Assembly (NCBI GenBank): GCA_946188155.1
Contig: CAMHUC010000002.1
Location: 55,757 to 119,756, forward strand
Length of the DNA stretch: 64,000 nt
Source of the DNA: an uncultured bacterium
Lineage (GTDB): Bacteria; Bacteroidota; Bacteroidia; Bacteroidales; Bacteroidaceae
Direction: 5' to 3'
Under the pieces are notes generated by a model that had not been told where the DNA came from, made no database searches, and saw only the letters and a program-made list of their open reading frames with translations. Every line of letters starts with the position of its first letter. Position 1 is the first letter of the stretch. The translations under genes were made by a program, and so were the position numbers. This document shows positions 53,500-61,619 of the stretch, in pieces.

Positions 53500-53817
53500 T
53501 ATTCAAAAAGACTCTCTGATAGCACCTCCGTAACGGTTTATTTAAGTATATTTAAGGATAAGGTATCGAGCATACTTCCTCCGTAACACAATTTTGTCAA
53601 TACTTACGGATGAACTATCGGTTTTACGAAATTCTAATTACGGCTACCATGTTTGTATTTTACGACACTTTCTCAGGCAACCGGCCTCAAAACCGAATTA
53701 GAGCGTATTAATGCTTATCTGTTGACCATTAAGCAGATAGGTGGCTGACACGGAGTCTGGCACCGAAATGTCAGACAAATGTCAGACTTCTTTTTCGGTC
53801 GGTTAGACGATTGTTGC
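53500..53817. other. Gene-poor stretch with decayed sequence and repeats
   Basis: No intact gene. A plus-strand frame of about 35 codons (53637-53748) ends 'GLKTELERINAYLLTIKQIG' and looks like the tail of a lost gene. It is followed by a direct repeat 'tgtcagac' (53770 and 53780) and a variant 'gtctggcaccgaaatgtcag'. Two 'tccgtaac' copies lie near 53525 and 53580. Confidence 0.4.
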
Positions 53818-53827
53818 TACCTTTGCA
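53818..53827 (+). promoter_or_regulatory. -7 promoter box of the DUF2723 gene
   Basis: TACCTTTGCA, 18 bp before the ATG at 53846. Confidence 0.65.
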
Positions 53828-53845
53828 GCGTAAAATTTGCGAAGT

Positions 53846-56800
53846 ATGATGCAACAAACAACCTTTTCAAGAGTCAACACCTCGATGGCATGGCTGATGT
53901 TTACCATCGCTGCCGTAGTGTATGGTCTGACCGTTGAGCCTACAGCCAGTCTGTGGGACTGTCCTGAATTCATTGCCTGTGGCTACAAGCTGGAGATTGG
54001 CCATCCGCCTGGCGCACCTTTTTTCATGCTGGCCGCCAACCTCTTCTCTCAGTTTGCCAATAGTCCGTCGCAAGTGGCGCTGATGGTCAACCTGCTGTCG
54101 GCCCTGCTGAGTGCAGGCTGCATCTTCTTCCTCTTCCTCACCATCACGCATTTAAGTGAAAAGGTAATAGTGAAAAGTGAAAAATTTGCTGCCGCTCTCC
54201 CTACTTTGGCGGGGGAGCCAACTTCGGCGGCAGCAAATTCTTCACTCTTCACTCTTCACTCTTCACTTCCGCAGGTCATCACCATCGAGGCCTGCGGCGT
54301 GGTGGGATCATTGGCCTACGCCTTCAGTGACACGTTCTGGTATTCAGCCGTCGAGGCTGAGGTCTATGCCTTCTCCAGCTTCCTGACGGCACTGATGTTC
54401 TGGCTGATATTGAAGTGGGAGACTCAGGCCGATGACCCCCGCAGCGACCGCTGGATCATCTTGATAGCCTATATCACTGGCCTCTCCATCGGTGTCCACC
54501 TGCTCTGCCTGCTCTGTCTGCCAGCAATGTCGCTGGTGGTCTATTTCCGCAAGGCCAGGCAGATCACCACGTTTGGCATACTGAAAACCCTTGCGGCAGG
54601 ATGCCTGCTGCTGGCCATCATCCTCTATGCCATCATCCCCGGTGTCGTGAAGCTGGGCGTCTGTGTCATACCGCTCGTGGCAGTGCTCGTGTTCCTATAT
54701 TACAAGGTGAAGCGCAGATGCTACAAACTCTCGCTGGCATGCCTGCTGATGATACTTGTGGGCTACAGCAGCTATGGTGTCATCTTCATCCGGGCCAATG
54801 CCAATCCGCCGATGTGCGAGAATGCACCTGGCAACGTCGATGCCCTGGCCAGCTATCTGAACCGCGAACAATACGGCAAGACACCATTGCTCTACGGACA
54901 GGCATACACCAGCGAACTGGACTATGAGGCCACTCAGCGCGAGGGCGAGTACCGTTTTAAGGAAAACATGGCGTTCCCCCGCATGCACTCCCAGCGCCAT
55001 GCCCAGGCCTACGAGGACTGGATGGGCGGTGTGGAGAAGAAAGACAATCTGCCAACAGCGAGGGAGAACCTGCGCTTCTTCCTCACCTATCAGGTGAACT
55101 TCATGTACTGGCGCTACTTCCTGTGGAACTTCGTGGGCTGGCAGAACAATATCCAGGGACACGGCGAAGTGGAGCATGGCAACTGGATTACGGGCTTCCG
55201 ATGGATAGACGACTGGCTGCTGGGTTGCGACACGTCACAATTGCCTTCCGACCTTGCCGAGAACAAAGGGCGCAACGTGTTCTATGGCCTGCCGCTGCTG
55301 TTGGGCCTCGCTGGCATCTGCTGGCAGTGGCGGCGAGGGCGCAAGGGACGACAGCAACTACTGATCGTCACCCTGCTATTCGTGATGACAGGACTCGCCA
55401 TCGTAGCCTACCTGAACCAGACACCCCTCCAGCCTCGTGAGCGCGATTATGCCTACGCCGGCTCCTTCTATGCCTTCGCCATCTGGATAGGATTGGGGGT
55501 AGCGGGAGTTACCCATATCATCAGTCATGTAATTAAGCTCCCCTCCCTTAGGGATGGGTTAGGGGTGGGTCTTTGTCTGCTGGTCCCGCTGCAGATGGTT
55601 TCGCAGACGTGGGACGATCATGACCGCTCTGGCCGCTATACCTGTCGCGACTTTGGCGCCAACTATCTGGAGAGCATGCAGCGCGAGGGCCATCCCATCA
55701 TCTTGACCAACGGCGACAACGATACGTTTCCGCTGTGGTACAACCATGAGGTGGAGGGTGTGCGGACGGACACGCGCGACGTCAACATGGAATACCTGCA
55801 GACCGACTGGTATATCGACCAGATGAAGCGCCCTGCCTACGATTCGCCTGCCCTGCCCATCAGTTGGCAGCACAAGGACTATCAGGAAGGCCAGAGGGAG
55901 TATATCCCCATCCGCCCGGAGCTGAAGGCGGAGATAGAGGCGTACATGGCCCAGCATCCTGAAGAGGCCCGGCAACTGTTAGGCGACAACCCATACGAAC
56001 TGAAGAACATCATCCAGAAATGGGTGCTCAGCGACTCTGCCGACATGCAGTGCATTCCCACGGACAGTGTCACCATCACCTCCAGCGAGGGTACGATGCA
56101 GATTTCTCTCAAGGGCAAACGGGCTATAGGCAAGAACGAACTGATGGTGCTCGAGATGTTGTCGCACGCCGAATGGAGCCGTCCCGTCTATGCCTCCATC
56201 AGTATGGGACCCGACCAGTTGTCGTTCCTTCGCGACCACATGGTGCTCGAAGGGCTGGCCTATCGCATCACTCCCACGGCGACAGGCCGGAGTGTGGATA
56301 CCGAGCGGCTCTACGACAACGTGATGCACCGCTTCCGCTATGGCAATCTCAGCCGGAAGGGAATCTATGCTGATGCCGACGTGCTGCACATGGCCAACAC
56401 CCACCAGATGGTCATGGCCATCCTGATAGACTCGCTGCTGCAGCAGGGAGATACTCAGCGGGCTGTTGAAGTGTGTCAGAAGTGGCAGCAGGAGATGCCT
56501 GAGGAAAATGTGCCTTACACCGATGCCGCCCTCGCGATGGCCCGATGCTTCTATGCGGCTCGTCAATTGGAGCAGGGCGATAAGATTGTCAGCAGCCTGC
56601 TGCGCCGCGCTGACGAGTGGCTCTCGTGGATTTCCACCATCCGTCCCGCCCGTCGCGCTGGTTCCCTCTACTCTCAGTACGCTTGGCTACAGACCATGCA
56701 GCAAGCACTCGCCCTAACGGCAAGATGTGACCGAAAAGACATTTATCAACAATACAGTAAGCAATATGAACGCTACATCCAGCAATACCCCCAAGACTAA
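53846..56800 (+). CDS. DUF2723 membrane protein (predicted protein O-mannosyltransferase-like)
   Basis: 984 residues. The N-terminus 'LTVEPTASLWDCPEFIACGY' and 'KLEIGHPPGAPFFMLAANLF' is the DUF2723 signature, with the acidic loop typical of GT-C glycosyltransferases. About ten membrane helices occupy the first ~560 residues, followed by a soluble C-terminal region with 'HPIILTNGDNDTFPLWYNHE' and TPR-like helices at the end. In Bacteroidetes such proteins are candidates for the general O-glycosylation pathway; this is inference. I start at 53846 (ATGATG) rather than the TTG nine bases upstream. Two repeat-derived insertions lie in frame: a 26-bp inverted repeat (54169-54253, after the third helix) and 'KLPSLRDGLGVGL' (~55540-55575). 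Confidence 0.88.
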   Translation: MMQQTTFSRVNTSMAWLMFTIAAVVYGLTVEPTASLWDCPEFIACGYKLEIGHPPGAPFFMLAANLFSQFANSPSQVALMVNLLSALLSAGCIFFLFLTITHLSEKVIVKSEKFAAALPTLAGEPTSAAANSSLFTLHSSLPQVITIEACGVVGSLAYAFSDTFWYSAVEAEVYAFSSFLTALMFWLILKWETQADDPRSDRWIILIAYITGLSIGVHLLCLLCLPAMSLVVYFRKARQITTFGILKTLAAGCLLLAIILYAIIPGVVKLGVCVIPLVAVLVFLYYKVKRRCYKLSLACLLMILVGYSSYGVIFIRANANPPMCENAPGNVDALASYLNREQYGKTPLLYGQAYTSELDYEATQREGEYRFKENMAFPRMHSQRHAQAYEDWMGGVEKKDNLPTARENLRFFLTYQVNFMYWRYFLWNFVGWQNNIQGHGEVEHGNWITGFRWIDDWLLGCDTSQLPSDLAENKGRNVFYGLPLLLGLAGICWQWRRGRKGRQQLLIVTLLFVMTGLAIVAYLNQTPLQPRERDYAYAGSFYAFAIWIGLGVAGVTHIISHVIKLPSLRDGLGVGLCLLVPLQMVSQTWDDHDRSGRYTCRDFGANYLESMQREGHPIILTNGDNDTFPLWYNHEVEGVRTDTRDVNMEYLQTDWYIDQMKRPAYDSPALPISWQHKDYQEGQREYIPIRPELKAEIEAYMAQHPEEARQLLGDNPYELKNIIQKWVLSDSADMQCIPTDSVTITSSEGTMQISLKGKRAIGKNELMVLEMLSHAEWSRPVYASISMGPDQLSFLRDHMVLEGLAYRITPTATGRSVDTERLYDNVMHRFRYGNLSRKGIYADADVLHMANTHQMVMAILIDSLLQQGDTQRAVEVCQKWQQEMPEENVPYTDAALAMARCFYAARQLEQGDKIVSSLLRRADEWLSWISTIRPARRAGSLYSQYAWLQTMQQALALTARCDRKDIYQQYSKQYERYIQQYPQD
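54169..54253 (+). repeat. Inverted repeat inserted in frame in the DUF2723 gene
   Basis: Arms 54169-54194 and 54228-54253 (26 bp each, two mismatches) include 'atttgctgccg/cggcagcaaat'. They encode 'KSEKFAAALPTLAGEPTSAA' and neighbouring residues. The right arm shares 'gcggcagcaaattcttca' with 21882-21899. Confidence 0.8.
55539..55575 (+). repeat. Second repeat-like insertion in the DUF2723 gene
   Basis: 'ctcccctcccttagggatgg' followed by 'gttaggggtgggt' resembles the palindrome in the pseudouridine synthase gene. It encodes 'LPSLRDGLGVGL' in a cytoplasmic or periplasmic loop. Confidence 0.6.
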
Positions 56801-57050
56801 TCGCTCGTTGTCCGCTCACTTCACCCGTCGCCGCATCGCGGTGGCAGCCTGTCTCCTTATAGCCACGGGCTATCTCCTGATGGCCGGCCCTGGCAGCACA
56901 GAACAATCGTTCTGTGCCGACATTTTCTCACCGCGCAGAATCGTCCTCGCCCCGCTGCTATGCCTGAGCGGCTACCTGCTCATCATCGTAGCCATTTTAA
57001 GGAACCGAACGAACTTGCCACAAACAACCGAACAAACTTGCCACAAATAA
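56766..57050 (+). CDS. DUF3098 small membrane protein
   Basis: 94 residues from the preferred ATG. 'RRRIAVAACLLIATGYLLMA', 'GPGSTEQSFCADIFSPRRIV' and 'LAPLLCLSGYLLIIVAIL' match DUF3098, a two-helix membrane protein found throughout Bacteroidetes, often near cell-division or undecaprenyl-related genes; function unknown. Its start overlaps the DUF2723 gene by 35 nt. The C-terminus is formed by the first one and a half units of a 23-bp tandem repeat, so its tail may vary between strains. Confidence 0.82.
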   Translation: MNATSSNTPKTNRSLSAHFTRRRIAVAACLLIATGYLLMAGPGSTEQSFCADIFSPRRIVLAPLLCLSGYLLIIVAILRNRTNLPQTTEQTCHK

Positions 57051-57083
57051 CCGAATAAAATTGTCTCAAATCACCGAAAAATC
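57004..57083 (+). repeat. 23-bp tandem repeat at the DUF3098 3' end
   Basis: Three units of 'accgaacaaacttgccacaa' plus three bases (57004, 57027, 57050, drifting) and a partial fourth. The first two units are coding. Confidence 0.8.
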
Positions 57084-57091
57084 ATAAAAAG

Positions 57092-57125
57092 TTTGGCTTA
57101 ATCGAATAAATGCTGTACCTTTGCA
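57092..57125 (+). promoter_or_regulatory. Promoter of the DUF4143 ATPase gene
   Basis: TTTG (57092-57095), 20-bp spacer, TACCTTTGCA (57116-57125). ATG at 57144. Confidence 0.7.
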
Positions 57126-57143
57126 TGCAAAAGATCAAAGGTT

Positions 57144-58418
57144 ATGGCAGAATATAAACAACGAATAGCGGACAGAATCCTTGAGCGTAAAGTTCTTGGC
57201 AAAGGAGCAGTCTTGATAGAAGGCCCCAAGTGGTGCGGAAAAACAACAACCGCTAAGCAATTGGCAAAGAGTATGCTTGATTTGGGGGATGCTTCTGTAC
57301 TAAAGCAGAGTTCTCAGATGATAGAGATAAGTCCAAAGTCGCTACTGGAAGGTGCTACACCTCGCCTGATTGACGAATGGCAGGCTTTGCCACCTATTTG
57401 GGATTCCATACGAAGTGAGGTGGATAAACGCGGTGAACCATCGCAGTTTATTCTTACTGGCTCATCTGTACTTCCAGATGCGGACGAAACCATCCATAGC
57501 GGAACAGGAAGGTATGCCCACGTAATGATGCGTCCAATGAGTCTGTACGAGTCGGGCGAATCAACAGGCTCTGTCAGCCTAACAGACTTGTTTGCTGGCA
57601 AGAAACCAGATATCCAAGAAAACAGATTAGAGATTGACGATATAGCCTATCTTACCTGCCGAGGTGGATGGCCGTGGGCAACCCTTATATCACCAAAAGT
57701 TGCACTTGACCAGGCATTTGACTATGTAGATTCTGTCATTAAGAGAGACATACAACGTGTGAATAAGGTAAAAAGGAGTCCAGAACGTGCAAGGTTGCTT
57801 CTTCGTTCGTATGCCAGAAATATCTCTCAGCAGGTGTCGTACTCCACCATACGAAAGGATATGCTTTCCAATGATGCAAGTACGTTGGATGAAGATACCG
57901 TTGCCGACTACATCAAGGCCTTGAAGAAGCTTTTTGTCATCGAGGATCTTGCCGCCTGGAATCCCAATATCCGCAGTAAGGCAGCAATAAGGACAGGTGA
58001 TACCAGGCACTTTGTTGACCCAAGCATTGGCACTGCTGCATTAGGGCTTGGCCCTAAAGATCTCGTCAACGACTTGCAATCATTTGGTCTATTCTTCGAG
58101 GATATGGCTGTGCGCGATTTGCGCGTGTATGCAGAAGCACTGGATGGCCAATTGTACCATTACAGAGATAGCAATGGCCTTGAATGTGACATGGTTCTTC
58201 ATCGTCGCAACGGCAGTTATGCACTCCTTGAAGTGAAACTGGGTGGTGAAGATAAAATCAACGAAGGCGCAGCCAGCATGATAGAACTCTCCAACAATAT
58301 AGATACGGACAAGATGCCTGCCCCATCATTCATGGCAGTAATCATTGGCGTAGGTAAGTACGCATATCGAAGGAAGGATGGCGTGTATGTTCTTCCTATT
58401 GGCTGCTTGAAGAACTGA
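57144..58418 (+). CDS. AAA_14/DUF4143 ATPase
   Basis: 424 residues. Walker A 'AVLIEGPKWCGKTTTAKQLA' (~23-42), Walker B-like 'TPRLIDEWQALPPIWDSIRS' (~75-95), sensor 'GEPSQFILTGSSVLPDADET', then a winged-helix region and C-terminal DUF4143 nuclease-like domain with 'SNGLECDMVLHRR' and 'YALLEVKLGGEDK' (D...ExK). This family is widespread as single genes in bacteria and archaea; function is not established. It is AT-rich compared with the DUF2723 gene. The third such ATPase/nuclease gene in the window, besides 36105 and 41813. Confidence 0.9.
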   Translation: MAEYKQRIADRILERKVLGKGAVLIEGPKWCGKTTTAKQLAKSMLDLGDASVLKQSSQMIEISPKSLLEGATPRLIDEWQALPPIWDSIRSEVDKRGEPSQFILTGSSVLPDADETIHSGTGRYAHVMMRPMSLYESGESTGSVSLTDLFAGKKPDIQENRLEIDDIAYLTCRGGWPWATLISPKVALDQAFDYVDSVIKRDIQRVNKVKRSPERARLLLRSYARNISQQVSYSTIRKDMLSNDASTLDEDTVADYIKALKKLFVIEDLAAWNPNIRSKAAIRTGDTRHFVDPSIGTAALGLGPKDLVNDLQSFGLFFEDMAVRDLRVYAEALDGQLYHYRDSNGLECDMVLHRRNGSYALLEVKLGGEDKINEGAASMIELSNNIDTDKMPAPSFMAVIIGVGKYAYRRKDGVYVLPIGCLKN

Positions 58419-58570
58419 CTTACATGGCAAATCTGGGAACACCCGCATCACCACAACGAAGGAGTGGGAGGGATTCTCAGGCTTAAACTCACCGGAATCC
58501 GTGAGTTACGAAGGGAGCTGCCCCTTATGTGGACGAATTCAGTTAAATAATAGTTAATTATCATTTATTA

Positions 58571-58605
58571 TTTGTCGTTTTTCGACAAATAGCAGTACCT
58601 TTGCA
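58571..58605 (+). promoter_or_regulatory. Promoter of the DUF2975/HTH operon
   Basis: TTTG (58571-58574), 21-bp spacer, TACCTTTGCA (58596-58605). Confidence 0.7.
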
Positions 58606-58635
58606 GTTAGAATAACAATTAAATAGATTTACGCT

Positions 58636-59121
58636 ATGAATGAGAAATTGACAATAACGCTGAAATGGCTCAGTTTTGTGGCACTATTCTTCTGTGCCGC
58701 ATGGTTTGTATTCTTGTGTTATCAAAGCTATCATCAGGTCTTTGATACTACAGGCAGCCATATTCATTGGGAAGCGAAGCACAATCAAGTCATGTTTGTT
58801 TCTGCTGTGTTCCTAATATATATTGTACTAACATTGTCTGTCATCGGTATATGTGTGCTATTCTTTATCAACCTCATCAAAGGAATCCAGCATGAGGAGT
58901 TGTTCCCTAAAAAGAACATCAGGCTTATCTTTATTGCTGCAGTTTTGCTATTCCTTCAAACAGTAGCATCAGACAATCTTGATCAAGCATTCATTTCTGA
59001 AGGCCCTGGTGTAATACGTCTTACTTCAAATCCATTCGTACAATCTCTTATCCTACTCGTTTTCGGTATCTTGTACAAGATGGGCTATCAGTTTGCAGCA
59101 GAAAACGACTTAACGGTATAG
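58636..59121 (+). CDS. DUF2975 four-helix membrane protein
   Basis: 161 residues with four predicted membrane helices: 'WLSFVALFFCAAWFVFLCY', 'VMFVSAVFLIYIVLTLSVIG', 'IRLIFIAAVLLFLQTVAS' and 'SLILLVFGILYKMGY'. 'NPFVQSLILLVFGILYKMGY' and 'FAAENDLTV' at the end match DUF2975. Such genes are usually followed by a small Cro/C1-type HTH gene, as here; the pair may form a membrane-coupled regulatory unit, but its role is unknown. Confidence 0.83.
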   Translation: MNEKLTITLKWLSFVALFFCAAWFVFLCYQSYHQVFDTTGSHIHWEAKHNQVMFVSAVFLIYIVLTLSVIGICVLFFINLIKGIQHEELFPKKNIRLIFIAAVLLFLQTVASDNLDQAFISEGPGVIRLTSNPFVQSLILLVFGILYKMGYQFAAENDLTV

Positions 59122-59133
59122 GGAGGGCAACAG

Positions 59134-59340
59134 ATGATAGTTGTAAACTTAGACGTGATGATGGCCAAAAGAAAAATCTCGCTTAACGAATTATCTGAGC
59201 GGGTCGGTATCACTATCACAAACCTTTCGAAACTAAAAACAGGCAAGGCTAAAGCTATACGTTTTACGACACTTGATGCTATTTGCAAGGCATTGGATTG
59301 TACACCGGCTGATTTATTAGACTATAATAACGAAGAATAG
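59134..59340 (+). CDS. Small Cro/C1-type (YozG-like) HTH regulator
   Basis: 68 residues, almost entirely one HTH: 'MVNLDVMMAKRKISLNELSE'-type start followed by 'RVGITITNLSKLKTGKAKAI' and 'FTTLDAICKALDCTPADLLD'. This is the YozG-like partner typically encoded beside DUF2975 proteins. It starts 12 bp after the DUF2975 stop and ends 3 bp before the next gene, so the three form an operon. It probably represses its own operon (inference). Confidence 0.88.
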   Translation: MIVVNLDVMMAKRKISLNELSERVGITITNLSKLKTGKAKAIRFTTLDAICKALDCTPADLLDYNNEE

Positions 59341-59343
59341 CAG

Positions 59344-60165
59344 ATGAAAAGAGCTCTTATTTTTGCGATACTAATTGCCATTATGACAATAGAATCGCCA
59401 GTATCGGCACAGCCCATTGTCAAAGGACATGTGGTTAATGAACGAGGCGAAACGGTTGAATACGTTAGTGTTGGTTTCGAGGAGGACAGCATCGGCACCA
59501 TATCGGATGCTAACGGAAACTTTGAGTTAGAGATACCTGCTAATCGCAAGTATGACTTGGTGTTTACCCATGTGTCATTCCAGAAGGGCATTGTCCCCCA
59601 TGAAACGTACGCCAATGGTCAACAACTGACAGTCACGATGAAGGATAAAGTGGTCGAACTGGCCGAAGTCGTAGTAGGCAAGAAAAACAAACCACAGAAA
59701 ATCGCTGGCAAGGCAATCAGTGGTCCAATAGCTTCGTTTCGGGGTAAGGGAAAAGAAAACGCTTTAGAATGGGGACCTGTATTCAAGTGCAAAAAGGATT
59801 ATGTCATCAGTGACATCCTGCTGACCATTAAAGGTTCCTCATACCAATGGTGCGTACTTAGTTTCAATATATATGAGATACAGGGTAGCAAGTTTTTAAA
59901 CATCCTCAACAAGCCCATTTATCAGCGAATAGAGAAAAGTGATGGCAAACAGCAACTCGACATCCAACCTGAAGAAACCATTGTACTGACGGGAAAGAAG
60001 AAATACTACATTAGCGTAGCCGTAATAGATAGTGACCGCTACGGCATCCTTGATATGCAGTCACAATTCAAAACCAGTTATGCCCGTAATATCACCAAAG
60101 GTAAGAAACGGAAATTACCCATCGGGCCAGCAATTATGGTACAGGGTTATAAGATAGAAAAGTAA
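59344..60165 (+). CDS. Secreted carboxypeptidase-regulatory-like domain protein
   Basis: 273 residues. Signal peptide 'LIFAILIAIMTIESPVSA', then a CarbopepD_reg_2-type beta sandwich (~20-105): 'IVKGHVVNERGETVEYVSVG', 'GTISDANGNFELEIPANRKY'. The rest, with 'YVISDILLTIKGSSYQWC' and 'KKYYISVAVIDSDRYGI', is beta-rich and unrecognised. This fold precedes SusC barrels but here stands alone, as in many Bacteroidetes secreted proteins. It closes the DUF2975/HTH operon, so an envelope-related output is possible. A long perfect hairpin follows its stop. Confidence 0.75.
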   Translation: MKRALIFAILIAIMTIESPVSAQPIVKGHVVNERGETVEYVSVGFEEDSIGTISDANGNFELEIPANRKYDLVFTHVSFQKGIVPHETYANGQQLTVTMKDKVVELAEVVVGKKNKPQKIAGKAISGPIASFRGKGKENALEWGPVFKCKKDYVISDILLTIKGSSYQWCVLSFNIYEIQGSKFLNILNKPIYQRIEKSDGKQQLDIQPEETIVLTGKKKYYISVAVIDSDRYGILDMQSQFKTSYARNITKGKKRKLPIGPAIMVQGYKIEK

Positions 60166-60177
60166 CCATAAGCCAAT

Positions 60178-60227
60178 CTCGCATTCGCCTCTTGCCGTCA
60201 AACGTCACGGCAAGAGGCGAATGCGAG
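60178..60227 (+). terminator. 21-bp perfect hairpin after the operon
   Basis: CTCGCATTCGCCTCTTGCCGT and its exact complement around an 8-nt loop. No T run follows, so it may be a repeat or RNA-stability element rather than a terminator. Confidence 0.6.
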
Positions 60228-60242
60228 GGCGGCGTAACTGCT

Positions 60243-60408
60243 CAGTCATGCGCTCTTTTATGGTCGCTTCGCTCAAAATTATAAGAAAATTGTGAATAAA
60301 ATTACAAAAAATGACGGAGGATGACATCTAACGCATAGATTTTGATAATTTTTTGATCCAATTTTTTTATAATTTTGAGGCCGAAGGCCGACCAACGGGA
60401 CATGACTG
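60243..60408. mobile_element. MITE-like inverted-repeat element
   Basis: Nested inverted repeats: CAGTCATG/CATGACTG at the ends, GGTCG/CGACC, and CTCAAAATTATAA/TTATAATTTTGAG inside (60272-60284 and 60367-60379). The AT-rich centre has no coding capacity. The size (166 bp) and terminal repeats suit a miniature transposable element; target duplications were not identified. Confidence 0.5.
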
Positions 60409-60504
60409 AATAGTTACAGGGCGGCAATTTTCTTGTTAAGTAATGCTAAAAGAAGTTTGGTTTTGAGGGATTGATGTGTCTAATCACTGTATAGCAAGAC
60501 AAGC

Positions 60505-60999
60505 ATGGACAGAAGTGCATTTGAACAGCAGGCCCGCTCGTGGCGGAAGAAGGCTCTACAGGTGAGCATGAGCTGCGGAGCGGGCAGGGACGAGGCAGAG
60601 GACATCGCACAGGACGTGATGCTCCGCCTCTGGCAGATGCACGACGATCTGGACCGCTATCGCTCCGTAGAAGCCCTCGTCACGCTGATGGCGAAGCACC
60701 TGCTGAGAAACCATCAGAGACGAAAACCTTCGGAGTCGCTGGACGAAGCCATCATCGTCAGTCTCAACACAAGCCCGCACGACCTGCTGGAGATGAAAGA
60801 GGATGACGCCTGGCTCGACAGGCGACTGCGGCAACTGCCGACAACACAGCGCACCTTATTATATATGCGGCAGGTGGAACGGCGAAGCCACGAAGAGATA
60901 GCCCGGCTGTTAGGCATCGAGACCACCTCAGTCAGTACGCTGCTGGCAAGGGCGAGACGGACACTATTAGAAGAAATCAGACAACGGAATAAACGATGA
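60505..60999 (+). CDS. ECF-family RNA polymerase sigma factor
   Basis: 164 residues. Region 2: 'AEDIAQDVMLRLWQMHDDLD' and 'YRSVEALVTLMAKHLLRNHQ'. Region 4: 'LPTTQRTLLYMRQVERRSHE' and 'EIARLLGIETTSVSTLLARA', a clear helix-turn-helix. It heads a four-gene operon: the next gene overlaps it by 4 nt. No -7/-33 promoter of the housekeeping type is visible upstream, so transcription may be autoregulated or driven from an unusual promoter. Confidence 0.92.
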   Translation: MDRSAFEQQARSWRKKALQVSMSCGAGRDEAEDIAQDVMLRLWQMHDDLDRYRSVEALVTLMAKHLLRNHQRRKPSESLDEAIIVSLNTSPHDLLEMKEDDAWLDRRLRQLPTTQRTLLYMRQVERRSHEEIARLLGIETTSVSTLLARARRTLLEEIRQRNKR

Positions 61000-61619
61000 T
61001 ACAGTACACGAAAGCATTCATACAGTCGCTGCTCGACAAATATATGGAGGGCACGACGACATTGGAAGAAGAAGACATCCTTCACCAGTTCTTCACCCGC
61101 AGCGATGTGCCTGCGGAGTGGGAGGACTATCGACAGCTGTTTGCCGAAATAGACAGCATGAGGCCAACGGGAAGGCCTCGCCGTTGGTGGCCTTGGAGCA
61201 TAGCAGCGGCTGTAGTGGCTGCGCTGGTGGTGTTTGCTGCAACCCAATTGCCAACAGAGAATCAGCCAGAGTCAGACGTGATAGCCCAAGTGGCAGAAAA
61301 GGACAGCGTGACTATTCGGAAAGCCGTAGAGGCACGACCAGACTCCACGCTGCAGCCTAAGCATCAGCAGCATGCTCCATCGAGCACCAAGCGGCGACTG
61401 CGCAAACCCCAGCCCACGATGACCGACTACGACAAGGCATACGCCCTGATGGCTGAGGCTGCAAAGGAGCAGCAGCAGGCAGCACAGGAGATGGAGCAGG
61501 CCCAGCAAGAGATACTGCATGTCCAGTTGACAGCCGCCGGCTACGTGGCCATCCAGCAGGAAGACGGAACCATCATTTATACAAACGAACCAAAAGAGTA
61601 TTTCGCTTATGAAGAGTAA
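60996..61619 (+). CDS. Probable anti-sigma factor, single-pass membrane protein
   Basis: 207 residues. Cytoplasmic N-terminus 'LLDKYMEGTTTLEEEDILHQ' (a common start in Bacteroidetes anti-sigma-like proteins), membrane helix 'WPWSIAAAVVAALVVFAATQ' (~62-81), and a periplasmic tail rich in Gln and Ala ('AAKEQQQAAQEMEQAQQEIL') that should form a coiled coil. ATGA overlap with the sigma gene supports coupled translation. No zinc-binding motif. Confidence 0.72.
   Translation: MIQYTKAFIQSLLDKYMEGTTTLEEEDILHQFFTRSDVPAEWEDYRQLFAEIDSMRPTGRPRRWWPWSIAAAVVAALVVFAATQLPTENQPESDVIAQVAEKDSVTIRKAVEARPDSTLQPKHQQHAPSSTKRRLRKPQPTMTDYDKAYALMAEAAKEQQQAAQEMEQAQQEILHVQLTAAGYVAIQQEDGTIIYTNEPKEYFAYEE

Noticed and set aside
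53837..53845. TTG start for the DUF2723 protein
   Set aside because: Two ATG codons follow within nine bases and fit the promoter spacing better.
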